NCBI GenBank assembly: GCA_015272215.1
Contig: JACYMD010000093.1
Coordinates: 124,001 to 188,000, forward strand
Source: Rivularia sp. T60_A2020_040
GTDB taxonomy: Bacteria > Cyanobacteriota > Cyanobacteriia > Cyanobacteriales > Nostocaceae
DNA: 64,000 bases
Direction: 5' to 3'
How positions within the stretch are numbered: the stretch's first letter is position 1; every line of letters starts with the position of its first letter. The notes under the pieces were generated by a model that had not been told where the DNA came from, ran no database searches, and worked only from the letters and a program-made list of their open reading frames with translations. Positions 1 through 9,136 of this stretch are shown here, piece after piece. The position numbers and the translations under genes are program-made.

Positions 1-1
1 A

Positions 2-817
2 GAGTTGGTGAGAGGTTTGTTTACCATTCCTCTGAATTTACCTTGGACTAATTTTGGTAAAGCATTACGCAGTCGTAAATTGTTAGTCAAGCAGATTGAA
101 GAAATTGTATTACAGCGTCAACAACAACCCGCTTCTAATAAAGATGTTTTAGGGATGTTATTACAAGCTACAGATGATGATGGTAATAAACTTAGTGTAG
201 AAGAAATTAAAGACCAAATATTAACTTTACTATTTGCCGGACATGAAACTTTAACATCTGCAATTGCTTCCATGTGTCTTTTAATAGCACAGCATCCAGA
301 AGTTTTAGAGAAAGTACGTCACGAACAGCAGCAATTGGGATTTTCACAACCTTTAACTACAGAGAATCTCAAGCAAATGACTTATTTAGACCAAGTTATT
401 AAAGAAGTCTTGCGTTTGATTCCTCCTGTTGGTGGTGGTTTTCGACAGGTAATCGAACCTTGTGAATTTAACGGTTATTTTATTCCTCAAGGTTGGTCTG
501 TATTATATCAAGTGCCTAAAACACATCAAGATAGCAGTGTATATACTGAGCCATCGAAGTTTGACCCAGAACGTTTTGCACCATCTCGTGCTGAAGATAA
601 AGCCAAACCCTTTAGTCATGTAACATTTGGTGGCGGTATGCGCGAATGTATCGGTAAGGAGTTCGCTAAGTTGGAAATGAAGCTTTTTGCTGCGCTTTTA
701 GTTCGGGAATATAAATGGGAACTTTTACCAGAGCAAGATTTAACTATAATACCAGCGCCTACAGCTTATCCCAAGGATAAGTTGAAAGTTAAATTTAAGG
801 GAATAGGTAATTGGTAA
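2..817 (+). CDS. Cytochrome P450, CYP120-like (C-terminal part)
   Basis: C-terminal ~271 residues of a haem-thiolate monooxygenase; the reading frame is open at the window edge, so the N-terminus lies upstream. Seen: I-helix oxygen-binding motif AGHETLTS, the ExxR pair in KEVLRLIPP, and the haem-cysteine loop FGGGMRECIGKEFAKLEMK. That loop is very close to what I recall of CYP120A1, a Synechocystis retinoic-acid hydroxylase, and to the CYP26 group. A retinoid or apocarotenoid substrate is inference, helped by the carotenoid cleavage oxygenase 5 kb away. The last codons and stop (Gly-Asn-Trp-stop) lie inside a heptamer array (unit ggtaatt). A start at the TTG at position 5 would be an artefact of the edge. 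Confidence 0.92.
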   Translation, partial: ELVRGLFTIPLNLPWTNFGKALRSRKLLVKQIEEIVLQRQQQPASNKDVLGMLLQATDDDGNKLSVEEIKDQILTLLFAGHETLTSAIASMCLLIAQHPEVLEKVRHEQQQLGFSQPLTTENLKQMTYLDQVIKEVLRLIPPVGGGFRQVIEPCEFNGYFIPQGWSVLYQVPKTHQDSSVYTEPSKFDPERFAPSRAEDKAKPFSHVTFGGGMRECIGKEFAKLEMKLFAALLVREYKWELLPEQDLTIIPAPTAYPKDKLKVKFKGIGNW

Positions 818-833
818 TGGGTAATTGGTAATT
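806..833. repeat. Heptamer array, unit ggtaatt, over the P450 stop codon
   Basis: Four consecutive 7-bp units (ggtaatt, ggtaatg, ggtaatt, ggtaatt) start inside the last codons of the P450 gene and contain its TAA stop. This resembles the short tandemly repeated repetitive (STRR) sequences known from heterocystous cyanobacteria. Confidence 0.85.
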
Positions 834-935
834 AAATCTGTGTAATAACTAATCTTGTGTTCCGCTCTCTCTTAAAAAAAAAAGGATTTACGCTTGTTTC
901 CCGTAAATTTAAATTAATTCCCCTTCCAAATCAAT

Positions 936-2012
936 TTAATGTACTACTGCTCTGGTTGCTTCAGCATTAATTGGTTTGATCGTGAACAACTTTACCATAT
1001 GTCCCATTATTGAAAGAAATGATCGGACTTTTTGCAATAATTTCACAACTTTAGGGCGATCGCTATTACTGATTTGAGCTATTTGTAAATTGCGATCGGA
1101 ACACTCTTCTAATCTCCGGAAAAATTCTGGATGTTTGGTATTCAAAATCGCTGGAAATGCTCGTGCGGCTGTGTTGTTAGTTTCTTCGATAACTCGTTTG
1201 TTGTAGTCGCGAGCATCTATACCAAGAGACTTGTAAAAGTTGACTCGCTCAAATACCGTTAATGTGTGAGTGACAAATACCGTTAACAAGAAAAAACGTA
1301 CCCATAATCGTGCTTTCCAATTATTGAAAAGTTGCGGTTGGGATCTTAATAGTGCTTTGAAGAAATCCCCGTGTCTGTTTTCATCTTGACACCAACTTTC
1401 AAAGTAGCGGAATAAAGGATAAAACTGATTTTCTGGATGGGCTTCTAGGTGACGAAACATAATAATGTAACGCCAATAACCAATTTTCTCAGATAGGTAA
1501 ACCGTGTAAATAATCCATTCTGGGGGAAAGAATGTATATGTACGGCTTTTGGTTAAATAACCCAAATCTAAAGAAAGATTAAAATCCGCCATCGCTTTAT
1601 TTAAAAATCCCGCATGACGCGCTTCATCCCGTGCCATGCAGTTAAAAGCATCCGCTAACAAGGGATTACGATTTTTGAGTCGTCGTGATAACTCTTTGAA
1701 TAGCAAAAACCCGGAAAACTCAGAAGTACAAGAACGTTCCAAGAAATCAATGAAAGCTTCCCGCTTTTCACCGTCAATACTATCCCAAGTTTGTTCAAAT
1801 TCATCGTCGCGCACGAAATGATGACGATTATAGTCAGCTTTCAACTCGTCTACAATCGCTTTCAACTCCGTCTCATGCGCTGAAATATCCATCTGAGCCA
1901 CAGCGTCAAAGTCTGTGGTGTAAAAGCGGGGAGTTAACAGTGTTTCCTGTACGGGAGCTTTTACACCTTCTTTGAGCAACTCTGGCTGTGGGGTTGGAAT
2001 AGATTTAACCAT
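936..2012 (-). CDS. acsF: Mg-protoporphyrin IX monomethyl ester oxidative cyclase (AcsF/ChlA)
   Basis: Forms the isocyclic ring of chlorophyll: converts Mg-protoporphyrin IX monomethyl ester to divinyl protochlorophyllide using O2 and a di-iron centre. The 358-residue length is normal. Di-iron ligands are visible as DEARH (about residues 129-133) and DENRH (about 210-214). The start ATG is followed by the usual variable Pro-rich N-terminus. Cyanobacteria often carry two cyclases; one is induced at low oxygen and sits with a heme oxygenase and hemN (chlAII-ho2-hemN in Synechocystis). Here heme oxygenase and hemN lie 1.5 kb away on the opposite strand, so this could be the low-oxygen copy. I cannot assign the isoform from sequence alone. 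Confidence 0.95.
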   Translation of the reverse strand: MVKSIPTPQPELLKEGVKAPVQETLLTPRFYTTDFDAVAQMDISAHETELKAIVDELKADYNRHHFVRDDEFEQTWDSIDGEKREAFIDFLERSCTSEFSGFLLFKELSRRLKNRNPLLADAFNCMARDEARHAGFLNKAMADFNLSLDLGYLTKSRTYTFFPPEWIIYTVYLSEKIGYWRYIIMFRHLEAHPENQFYPLFRYFESWCQDENRHGDFFKALLRSQPQLFNNWKARLWVRFFLLTVFVTHTLTVFERVNFYKSLGIDARDYNKRVIEETNNTAARAFPAILNTKHPEFFRRLEECSDRNLQIAQISNSDRPKVVKLLQKVRSFLSIMGHMVKLFTIKPINAEATRAVVH

Positions 2013-2466
2013 GAGAATTATTCAACTTAATTATTCAATTTATCCACTTTCGGCTATATAACCATTAATAGTTGCTATTTTTGATCTTTTGCACAAATAT
2101 TTAAATTGATTTACAAAAACCAATTGGAAACTAGTACTCCTTTTCATTGATTCTGACGGGTTGTAGAGACGTTATATATAACGTCTCTACATTACGTCGG
2201 TAGACAAACAAAACCAATCAAAATTAATGAAAAAGACCACTAGTAGTGCTTTTCATTAGTTCTGCGGGGTTTCTATCAAGCCTATTTTGTGTATTTTTAC
2301 ATAAAAATGTCGCCAAGTGTATGTCTTTTTTTTACACATACCAAGAGGAATGTAACTCTTAAGACAGATGTGCTGTAAACAAAAATGGCAGTATATTGAA
2401 AAATACATTCAAAAAGGTTAACTTAAAGTTAAGCAAAAATTAATAAAATATTATCCAAGAAAAACT
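2013..2466. other. Intergenic region between divergent acsF and a small gene
   Basis: AT-rich 454 bp that must hold the promoters of acsF (minus) and the small gene at 2467 (plus). It contains the perfect palindrome at 2163-2190 and two similar stretches around 2139-2161 and 2246-2272 (both with 'cttttcatt.attctg.cggg'), so part is repeat-derived. No tRNA or coding potential seen. Confidence 0.6.
2163..2190. repeat. 28-bp perfect palindrome of the gtagagacg family
   Basis: Arms gtagagacgttata / tataacgtctctac pair over the full 28 bases. The core gtagagacg recurs in palindromic contexts near 7340, 10478, 23711 and 34132, so it belongs to a dispersed repeat family and is unlikely to be a specific operator of acsF. 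Confidence 0.85.
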
Positions 2467-2727
2467 ATGGAAGATTCGGACAGAGCAGACAAAGAAAATT
2501 TTCTTTATCCCCGCAGTCGTTATTATGGCGAATTCAAGCCAAAGAATTTAGTATTTAACGCTAATTTACAAGAATTTGCTCAAAAAGTAGGCTATATCGT
2601 TAATTTACAAACTTCGGGAAAAGTAACTTCCGAAGATGCATATACGCAAATTAAGGGACTGTGGAAAAACTTGAAACACAGTAAGAAAGAACTGGGAATC
2701 AACGAAGAACCTCCAACAGAAAGCTAA
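2467..2727 (+). CDS. Small conserved hypothetical protein (DUF7219-like)
   Basis: 86 residues, hydrophilic, no signal peptide or membrane segment. It has a Tyr/Asn-rich N-terminus (FLYPRSRYYGEFKP, then FNANLQEFAQKVGYI) and a Lys-rich helical C-terminus (QIKGLWKNLKHSKKELG). I believe it resembles a small cyanobacterial family of unknown function (DUF7219), from memory only. It sits between acsF and the heme oxygenase gene and ends at a hairpin shared with the convergent small gene. Function unknown. Confidence 0.7.
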   Translation: MEDSDRADKENFLYPRSRYYGEFKPKNLVFNANLQEFAQKVGYIVNLQTSGKVTSEDAYTQIKGLWKNLKHSKKELGINEEPPTES

Positions 2728-2750
2728 AGAAACGCGCAATCGCGTTTCTT
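2727..2750. terminator. Probable bidirectional terminator hairpin
   Basis: Perfect 10-bp stem (aagaaacgcg / cgcgtttctt) with a CAAT loop in the 49-bp gap between two convergent small genes. A- and T-rich arm ends let it work on either strand, but there is no long U tract. Confidence 0.6.
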
Positions 2751-2776
2751 ACTTGGATTATGGTGTAATTAAAACC

Positions 2777-2980
2777 CTACCGCTCGGCTAATAATTCAAA
2801 TTCCTTTGGACTTAAAGATACCATTACGTCTTCCGAATCGATGCGGATAATCCAGCGCTTACTAATCTCTTCATCTGAGAATACTTCTCTTGCGTATATA
2901 AAACCAGTTTTTCCTGCAATGTGCGACGGATGCAAGATAACAACTCTATCTCCTACTTGAATCTCTTTTGACTTATCCAA
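2777..2980 (-). CDS. Small SH3/KOW-like hypothetical protein
   Basis: 67 residues. The pattern IQVGDRVVILHPSHIAGKTG followed by two beta-rich stretches (WIIRIDSEDVMVSL) looks like a KOW or SH3-like small barrel of the kind found in nucleic-acid-binding or assembly proteins. No catalytic residues. Convergent with the preceding small gene. Function unknown; the barrel reading is inference. Confidence 0.65.
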   Translation of the reverse strand: MDKSKEIQVGDRVVILHPSHIAGKTGFIYAREVFSDEEISKRWIIRIDSEDVMVSLSPKEFELLAER

Positions 2981-3546
2981 TTACGCCCCCAATTTAAATC
3001 TAAAATCTATATCTAAATATCTAAAATTAATTACCGAAATAATTAATACAAGCAATAACCGATGTATTAGTTAACTTTCACTTAACTTGGAATTTATATT
3101 AGCGCTTTTTGAGCAGTTAACACAAATATCATACATAGTAATTACTTATAAACAGCATCATATTGATTAAGCAAAAATGAGGTTGATTACCAAGCTTTAT
3201 TTTACTTGGTATTTTAGATAAAAATATTTGTGATAATTGCTCTAATCAGTGTGAGTTACTTGTGCAAGTTTTTTACAAGTAATTGCATTTGCGATCTTGG
3301 CTAAAATATGAAGAAATGTTTCGAGATATATAGCGATACAAAAAATAAAAAGTACGGCAAGTATTGTAGAAATTATGGTAATTTTATAGTCATACTTCTG
3401 ATATTGCCATTAATAGGAATTAAGGGGAAAAAAGATCAGCATAGTTGCTTAAATGTTAAGGAAGAACAGTAAATAGAATTAAAGTATCATTAAACTGCGT
3501 AAATCCTGTTGAAAATAGCGTTTCATCAATACAGGATTGATTAGAA
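2981..3546. other. Intergenic region upstream of heme oxygenase
   Basis: AT-rich 566 bp without coding potential or tRNA. It must contain the promoter of the heme oxygenase gene. No strong operator-like palindrome was recognised by eye. Confidence 0.5.
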
Positions 3547-4215
3547 ATGAGTCATAATTTAGCGATAAAACTTCGTTCCGGAACCCAGGATTCTCATACT
3601 GTAACAGAAAATATTGGGTTTATGAAAAGTTTCGTCAAAGGAGTTATCGATAGAAGTTGTTTTGCGAAATTTTTAAGTAATTTATACTTCGTCTACAGTG
3701 AATTAGAAGCAGCACTCGAAAGTAATAAAAATCATCCTTGTGTTGGTGTAATTTACTTTCCAGAACTCAATCGTAAAGGCAATTTAGAGCAAGATTTACA
3801 GTTTTATTACGGTTCAAATTGGCAAAATGAAATTGCACCTTTAAGCTCCGCTAAAAATTATGTTTCTCGGATTCGTGAACTATCTGTAAAACAACCAGAA
3901 TTATTAATAGGACACGCTTACACTCGCTACATGGGAGATTTATCCGGAGGACAAATGTTACAAAAAGTAGTTCAATCAACTTTCAATTTAGTTGGTTATC
4001 AAGGTACATCTTTTTATAATTTTGAGCAAATTTCCGACAAAAATGCGTTTAAAAATAAGTATCGTGAAGCACTCGATCAAGTACCAATTGATGATACAAC
4101 AGCCGATAAAATAGTTGCAGAAGCCAATAATTCATTCCAATTTAATATGCAGATAGCTAAAGAATTGGAAGCTATTTTAATCGAATCTATTGGTGAAGAA
4201 AAGTTCAAAAGTTAA
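3547..4215 (+). CDS. Heme oxygenase (biliverdin-forming)
   Basis: Opens heme to biliverdin IXa, Fe2+ and CO with ferredoxin as electron donor, supplying phycobilin and phytochrome chromophores. The 222-residue length is close to cyanobacterial HO1/HO2. The proximal heme-ligand His is at about residue 17 (SGTQDSHTVTE); the distal-helix motif GDLSGGQ is at about 130-136. It is followed by hemN on the same strand after 116 bp, matching the ho-hemN pairing of low-oxygen tetrapyrrole clusters. Whether it is HO1 or HO2 cannot be decided here, so no numbered symbol is given. The stop lies in a gttaaag heptamer array. Confidence 0.95.
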   Translation: MSHNLAIKLRSGTQDSHTVTENIGFMKSFVKGVIDRSCFAKFLSNLYFVYSELEAALESNKNHPCVGVIYFPELNRKGNLEQDLQFYYGSNWQNEIAPLSSAKNYVSRIRELSVKQPELLIGHAYTRYMGDLSGGQMLQKVVQSTFNLVGYQGTSFYNFEQISDKNAFKNKYREALDQVPIDDTTADKIVAEANNSFQFNMQIAKELEAILIESIGEEKFKS

Positions 4216-4330
4216 AGGTTAAAGGTTAAAGGTTAATTCTTAGAACAACTATCAACCAACAACTATCAACCATCAACTATCAACTATCAACTAACCACTA
4301 ACTACTAACCACTAACTACTAACAAAATTC
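4211..4330. repeat. Heptamer arrays between heme oxygenase and hemN
   Basis: Four gttaaag-type units (4211-4238) begin in the last codon of the heme oxygenase gene and include its stop. They are followed by caactat-type units and then actaacc-type units up to the hemN start. Three different unit sequences all keep a 7-bp period. Confidence 0.85.
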
Positions 4331-4331
4331 A

Positions 4332-5714
4332 ATGGTATTTCAATTTCCTGGCGTTAAATTTGACTTAGATATCATTAAAAAATATGATACTCCTACACCG
4401 AGATATACTAGTTATCCTCCCGCTACAGAGTTAAACGAAAGTTTCACTGCAAAGGATTTTGAGGAAGCTATTTCGCTGTCAAATTACAGAAAAACTCCGC
4501 TCAGTTTGTATTTTCACATCCCTTTTTGTGAAAGTGCTTGTTATTATTGCGGTTGTAATACTGTAATTTCTAATAAAAAAGAGATTGCGATTCCTTATGT
4601 AAAACATCTAATTAAAGAAATTCGTCAAACAGCAAGCTTAATTGATTCCACTCGAAAAGTGGTGCAAATGCATTGGGGAGGAGGAACTCCCAATTATTTG
4701 AATATTCATCAAGTAAAACAGCTTTGGGGAAACATTAATCAATATTTTAATTTTGATGTTTCTTCAGAAGTTTCGATTGAAATTCATCCTACATATGTAG
4801 ATAGAGATTACATTTTATTTCTCCGAGAAATTGGATTTAATCGAATTAGTTTTGGGATTCAGGATTTTAATTATCAGGTGCAAGTCGCTGTAAATCGTGT
4901 GCAACCGGAAGAAACGTTGTTTAATGTTATGGGTTGGATTCGAGAAGCTGGATTTAAAAGTGTCAATGTAGATTTAATTTATGGTTTACCTTATCAAACT
5001 TTGCACGGTTTCTGGAAAACTGTGAAAAAGACTATCGAATTAAATCCTGATAGAATAGCCGCTTTTAACTTTGCTTATGTACCTTGGTTGAAACCATTAC
5101 AGAAAAAGTTACCAGTAAATGAGCTTCCTCAACCTCAAGAAAAACTAGAAATTTTTCGTTTGACAATCGAAGAATTGACTGCAAATCAATATCAATTTAT
5201 TGGAATGGATCACTTTGCTAAAGCTGATGATGAATTAGCCATCGCGCAAAGTAATGGTAGTTTGGGACGTACTTTTCAAGGTTACACAACCCATGCGGAA
5301 ACGGAGTTATTTGGTTTTGGTTCGACATCGGTAAGTTTACTCAGGGATGCTTACGCTCAAAATCATAAAAAACTCAAAGATTATTATCAAGCTGTGGAAG
5401 CGGGAGTTTTACCAATTAATAAAGGTTATAAATTAAGTTGGGATGACATTCTGAGAAGAGATGTAATTATGTCTATCATGTCTAGCGGAATTGTATGTTT
5501 TTCAGATATTGAATCAAAATATCAGATTAATTTTAATGAGTACTTCTCACAAGAATTAGCCACATTAAAATTGTTAGAAACTGATGGATTAATTAATCTA
5601 TCTACTAATCAAATTAATGTTACCCAAATAGGTAGATTGTTAGTGAGAAATATTGCAGTGATTTTTGATTCTCGTAAAACTACGCAACAAAATAAATTCT
5701 CTCGCGCAATTTGA
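4332..5714 (+). CDS. hemN: Oxygen-independent coproporphyrinogen III oxidase (radical SAM HemN)
   Basis: Radical SAM enzyme that decarboxylates coproporphyrinogen III to protoporphyrinogen IX without O2. Length 460 residues, as for true HemN. Visible: the iron-sulfur motif PFCESACYYCGCN (Cys at about 66, 70, 73, plus the extra Cys 75 typical of HemN), the SAM-binding GGGTPN, and the N-terminal PTPRYTSYPPA characteristic of bona fide HemN as opposed to HemW. Downstream of heme oxygenase on the same strand and probably co-transcribed. Together with a cyclase and heme oxygenase this suggests a micro-oxic tetrapyrrole module (inference from the Synechocystis operon). Confidence 0.95.
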   Translation: MVFQFPGVKFDLDIIKKYDTPTPRYTSYPPATELNESFTAKDFEEAISLSNYRKTPLSLYFHIPFCESACYYCGCNTVISNKKEIAIPYVKHLIKEIRQTASLIDSTRKVVQMHWGGGTPNYLNIHQVKQLWGNINQYFNFDVSSEVSIEIHPTYVDRDYILFLREIGFNRISFGIQDFNYQVQVAVNRVQPEETLFNVMGWIREAGFKSVNVDLIYGLPYQTLHGFWKTVKKTIELNPDRIAAFNFAYVPWLKPLQKKLPVNELPQPQEKLEIFRLTIEELTANQYQFIGMDHFAKADDELAIAQSNGSLGRTFQGYTTHAETELFGFGSTSVSLLRDAYAQNHKKLKDYYQAVEAGVLPINKGYKLSWDDILRRDVIMSIMSSGIVCFSDIESKYQINFNEYFSQELATLKLLETDGLINLSTNQINVTQIGRLLVRNIAVIFDSRKTTQQNKFSRAI

Positions 5715-5719
5715 GGGAA

Positions 5720-5774
5720 CAGTTGACAGTTGACAATTACCAATTACCAATTACCAATTACCAATTACCAATTT
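5720..5774. repeat. Heptamer array between convergent hemN and carotenoid oxygenase
   Basis: cagttga units followed by attacca units (period 7) fill almost the whole gap between the two stop codons. Confidence 0.8.
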
Positions 5775-7309
5775 TAAACAAATACTTCGCTCACAAAATT
5801 CCCATGTAATCCATAGGGAATATGATGCTTGAGATGTAATGTTGCAATAGGTTGTTTATTCAAATCTTTGGCATCTAAAATTACCACATCCGAACGATGG
5901 TGAGTTGAATCGTAAACCAACCCCAACACCCAACCATCATCTTCATCACCATTGCGATTAGCGAAGCTAGATGCCTTCGGCATATCGCGAGGGACAAAGT
6001 TCGGTTCGCTAACAAAACCGTGGGGTGCAGCACTCCAAAGTTGTTTTTCACCTGTTTGTAAATCAACTTTTTCCCATGCTTGTAATGGTGCGTTACCGTC
6101 CGCCGCATGGGCTGCGCCCATGTATAAATAACGATGCTCGCGTCCGACTTTCTCCGGGTTTACACAGGGAAATTCACAACAACGACTTTCAATTAATTCT
6201 CGTCGTACTTGATTATCTTTAAGGTTAAGATAAAAACGCCACAATTGACCGGGTTTTAAAGCATCAAAATCAGTTTGACGGAAATCGCTTTCGGGTTGTA
6301 CTTCTGGTAAAGCTTCGTAACAAATAGAATCAATTATGATTTCTGAATCTTTTTCAAAAGCGTTAGCGTGGTGGAATACAAAACCCGATTGTGCTTCGAG
6401 AATTTGCATCCCATTTTTATTACCTTCTTTTGGAAAATTTGGGTTTCTGGGAATTACAATAACTTTAGTCGGTTGATTCGGTTGGAACTTAATACATTCC
6501 CCAGCACCACGCATTCCTAAAGCAAAAGGTATGGGATTGAAAGCAACAGGATTTTGAAATAATATGCAGTAATTCGGAGTAATTACAAAATCGTGAATAA
6601 AAGCAAAACTAGGAACGCTATAAGCATTTTTGCGGACAATTTTACCCGTAGTATCTAATTCAAAAATAGTAATAGTTGTAGATAATCCTGGCTTAATAGA
6701 AAAATTTACTAAACAAGGTTCACCATTATTTTGTTGACAACTAGGATCAAAACGTGGATGTGCTGCAAATGCTTCTCCTTCGGATAAAACACCATCAAAT
6801 TGTTCTTTACCTAAAGTTTCTAATGTTTGAGGATCAAGTTTATGAGGCTCTGCTGCTTCCCACAAAGCTAACAGTTTTCCACCCCAATAAATAACATTAG
6901 TATTGGCAATATTTTTCAAATTAAAATCAAAAGCATTTGCTAACCAACCCCCAGGTTTTTGTGTACCAAATACACCGCGATAAAGAATTCTTCCGGCTTC
7001 TTGTTCTTTGATATAACCTTCAGTCCGAATAAAACGGTTACGGAAATGAGCGCGTCCGTTAGTAAAAGTAATTCGGCTAATCATACCATCACCATCAAAA
7101 GGATGATGAATATTTTGTCCGTTAATATCAAATAATCCTGGACCATTTCTAAACAGCGTACCGTTTAACTCTGGCGGAATTTCTCCTTCTATATCATCAA
7201 TCCAATAATCAAATTCTTCTGTTAAAGATTGATATCCTCCCTGCCAATTTTCGCGAGAATAGGATTTTTCTGTAGTTGAAGCAGGTTCGTAAAGTTGAAA
7301 GTTTTGCAT
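5774..7309 (-). CDS. Carotenoid cleavage oxygenase (RPE65/CCD family)
   Basis: Non-heme iron dioxygenase of the seven-bladed propeller family, 511 residues, full length. The four expected iron-ligand histidines are visible in AAHPRF (184), FIHDF (239), FHHANAF (313/314) and YGLHGNF (502). Substrate (carotenoid or apocarotenal) and cleavage position cannot be read from sequence; Nostocales relatives include CCDs and the retinal-forming ACO. The nearby CYP120-like P450 makes an apocarotenoid or retinoid link plausible but unproven. The 3' end abuts an attacca heptamer array. Confidence 0.93.
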   Translation of the reverse strand: MQNFQLYEPASTTEKSYSRENWQGGYQSLTEEFDYWIDDIEGEIPPELNGTLFRNGPGLFDINGQNIHHPFDGDGMISRITFTNGRAHFRNRFIRTEGYIKEQEAGRILYRGVFGTQKPGGWLANAFDFNLKNIANTNVIYWGGKLLALWEAAEPHKLDPQTLETLGKEQFDGVLSEGEAFAAHPRFDPSCQQNNGEPCLVNFSIKPGLSTTITIFELDTTGKIVRKNAYSVPSFAFIHDFVITPNYCILFQNPVAFNPIPFALGMRGAGECIKFQPNQPTKVIVIPRNPNFPKEGNKNGMQILEAQSGFVFHHANAFEKDSEIIIDSICYEALPEVQPESDFRQTDFDALKPGQLWRFYLNLKDNQVRRELIESRCCEFPCVNPEKVGREHRYLYMGAAHAADGNAPLQAWEKVDLQTGEKQLWSAAPHGFVSEPNFVPRDMPKASSFANRNGDEDDGWVLGLVYDSTHHRSDVVILDAKDLNKQPIATLHLKHHIPYGLHGNFVSEVFV

Positions 7310-7385
7310 ATTTAATGAAGAGTTAAGAGTTATTTTTGTAGAGACGTAGCAATGCTACGTCTTTGCGGGAGTTACCAATTACCAA
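7310..7385. repeat. gtagagacg-family palindrome between CDSs
   Basis: Contains gtagagacgtagcaatgctacgtc (within 7339-7362; arms gacgtagca / tgctacgtc) and a short attacca array at 7372-7388 that reaches the stop codon of the transporter gene. Confidence 0.7.
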
Positions 7386-8819
7386 TTAATCAACAACCTC
7401 TTCTGCTGATTGTTGCAAAATTAATTCTGATACTAAATTAGGCAACATTTCTTGTTCGTCGCTGTTTTTTAAAGTTGGTTGGATTAACTTTGGAGTTTCT
7501 TGCCCTTTCTCTGGTAGCCAATTAATAAACGGTAGCGGTAGCAATGTACTAAGATTCGTAATTGTTACTAACAGCCAGAGGTTATCAAAATTCTTTTGGG
7601 TAACTCCCAAATAATGCATCAACACAGCACCAGCCTCGTGAGAAACCAACCCCGCTAAGTTTGTCACCGACATTAATAATGCAAATAAAGTCGCTTCTAC
7701 TCCTGGAGGACAAATTCTTGCTGCTAATACCAAAACCGGCATATAGGCAATTTGTCCCATCACCGTCAAAATTAAACTATCACCTAAACTAAACCAGTGG
7801 TCATCTATTCCCAAAGCTCGGTTAGCATGAGTTACGAGTAACAGCGTAGTTAATCCTAAAATTGCTGAAAGTACCGTACTCCAGCCAAAAATTACTCGGA
7901 ATGGAACGCTTTTGAGAAAACGCTGGAAAATCCAAATCCCTACTAAAGCCGCAACACTCGTTACTAACCGCACTCTTCCCAAAAATTCTGGTTGAAAATG
8001 TAACTCGTTGGTAGTAAAAAAGAAAAATGCCGATTCTGAACTTGGTGTCGCTTGCCAGATGAACAAAAAAGCTGTAGGTAACCAAATTACTTTTTGGCTT
8101 ATGGCTTTACGTAGTAACTTTACTTGGTTTTTAACATCCTCGAAATTGCTGTTTTTATCATCTTCCTGATTATTCTCTACCGGCGATTCAGTAATCAACC
8201 AAGCAACTCCAGAGACAATCAACGGAAATGTAGCAGTGATTAAAAATACAGCCCTTGTAGTAAAATGTTCTAGTAAAAATCCACTAAAGTAAGCAGTTAT
8301 TAAACCCCCAAACGCCGAAGCACCCCAACAAATCGACTGTAAAGAACCTGCTTCCGCTTGGGATTCTACCCTTGCTCTTTCCACTACAAGCGAATCAACT
8401 ATGACATCGCTCACCGCAACCGACAGCGAACTTAAGGCGATGGCAGTTGTTGCAGCCCAGCTACTATGAACTATTGTTGCCATAGCTACCCAGGCTATTG
8501 CTCCGAGTATCCCCGACAAAATTAAATAAGGTCGTCGTCGATAACCAAATATGGGGAAACCATCGGAAAAGAAGCCAAATAAAGGTTTAATAATCCAAGG
8601 TAAAACGATAATACCAAATAAGGCGGAAACCTCAGCAGGACTTAGCCCAAGTTCATCTTTAAGGAAAAAGCTCACCGCTAAACGCGACAGCCCCAAAATA
8701 CCTTGGACAAAATAAACGGTAAGAATTGCGAACAACTCTGCTGTCGGCTCGTTACCGAAAAGGATTTTTTCTTTAATTAACTGTTTGATCTTAGACCAGT
8801 CAGAGGAGGAAACCAGCAT
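7386..8819 (-). CDS. Folate/biopterin transporter (BT1 family, MFS-like)
   Basis: 477-residue polytopic membrane protein, about 12 hydrophobic segments starting near residue 25. The loop RRRPYLILSG after the second or third segment and the phrase VIVDSLVVERAR are typical of the BT1 family (cyanobacterial folate transporter Slr0642 and plastid FT1). Expected to move folates or pterins across the cytoplasmic membrane; substrate is inferred from the family. Same strand as the carotenoid oxygenase, 76 bp upstream of it, with a repeat in the gap. The stop codon opens an attacca-type heptamer array. Confidence 0.88.
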   Translation of the reverse strand: MLVSSSDWSKIKQLIKEKILFGNEPTAELFAILTVYFVQGILGLSRLAVSFFLKDELGLSPAEVSALFGIIVLPWIIKPLFGFFSDGFPIFGYRRRPYLILSGILGAIAWVAMATIVHSSWAATTAIALSSLSVAVSDVIVDSLVVERARVESQAEAGSLQSICWGASAFGGLITAYFSGFLLEHFTTRAVFLITATFPLIVSGVAWLITESPVENNQEDDKNSNFEDVKNQVKLLRKAISQKVIWLPTAFLFIWQATPSSESAFFFFTTNELHFQPEFLGRVRLVTSVAALVGIWIFQRFLKSVPFRVIFGWSTVLSAILGLTTLLLVTHANRALGIDDHWFSLGDSLILTVMGQIAYMPVLVLAARICPPGVEATLFALLMSVTNLAGLVSHEAGAVLMHYLGVTQKNFDNLWLLVTITNLSTLLPLPFINWLPEKGQETPKLIQPTLKNSDEQEMLPNLVSELILQQSAEEVVD

Positions 8820-8925
8820 TAGTAAATTTTTTTGAAGTTTTCTCTACTTTTATTATGATAACTAGTGATAATGCTGGCGACTGTCTCAGGTATCGAATAT
8901 CAAGATAAATTGATTATTTTGCTCT

Positions 8926-9114
8926 CTATTTAGGTAACTTATAAGATATTGCTGAAGGTGGTTGAGTTCCACACTCCAGAGCTATTTGTACAAAACGTGC
9001 TGGTGGTTGTTCACCTTCTGCTAATTCCAAAGATATTTCTAAAAATTCCCCTAAAGTGTATTCTTTTTCGACTTTATCAACATACATTTTAAAAAGTTCA
9101 ATCTTCTTGATCAA
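8926..9114 (-). CDS. Short hypothetical protein (uncertain)
   Basis: 62-residue open frame in a 416-bp gap. Composition is protein-like (acidic helix YTLGEFLEISLELAEGE, then a Pro-containing tail) and it does not overlap another gene. I recognise no family. It could be a real small gene or a remnant of one; a start at the internal Met (MYVDKVEKEY) is equally likely. Confidence 0.35.
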   Translation of the reverse strand: MIKKIELFKMYVDKVEKEYTLGEFLEISLELAEGEQPPARFVQIALECGTQPPSAISYKLPK

Positions 9115-9136
9115 TTCTTTTTAAAGCCGCTTCCAT

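Noticed and set aside
1636-1821. Plus-strand frame inside acsF
   Set aside because: Antisense shadow of a strongly conserved gene.
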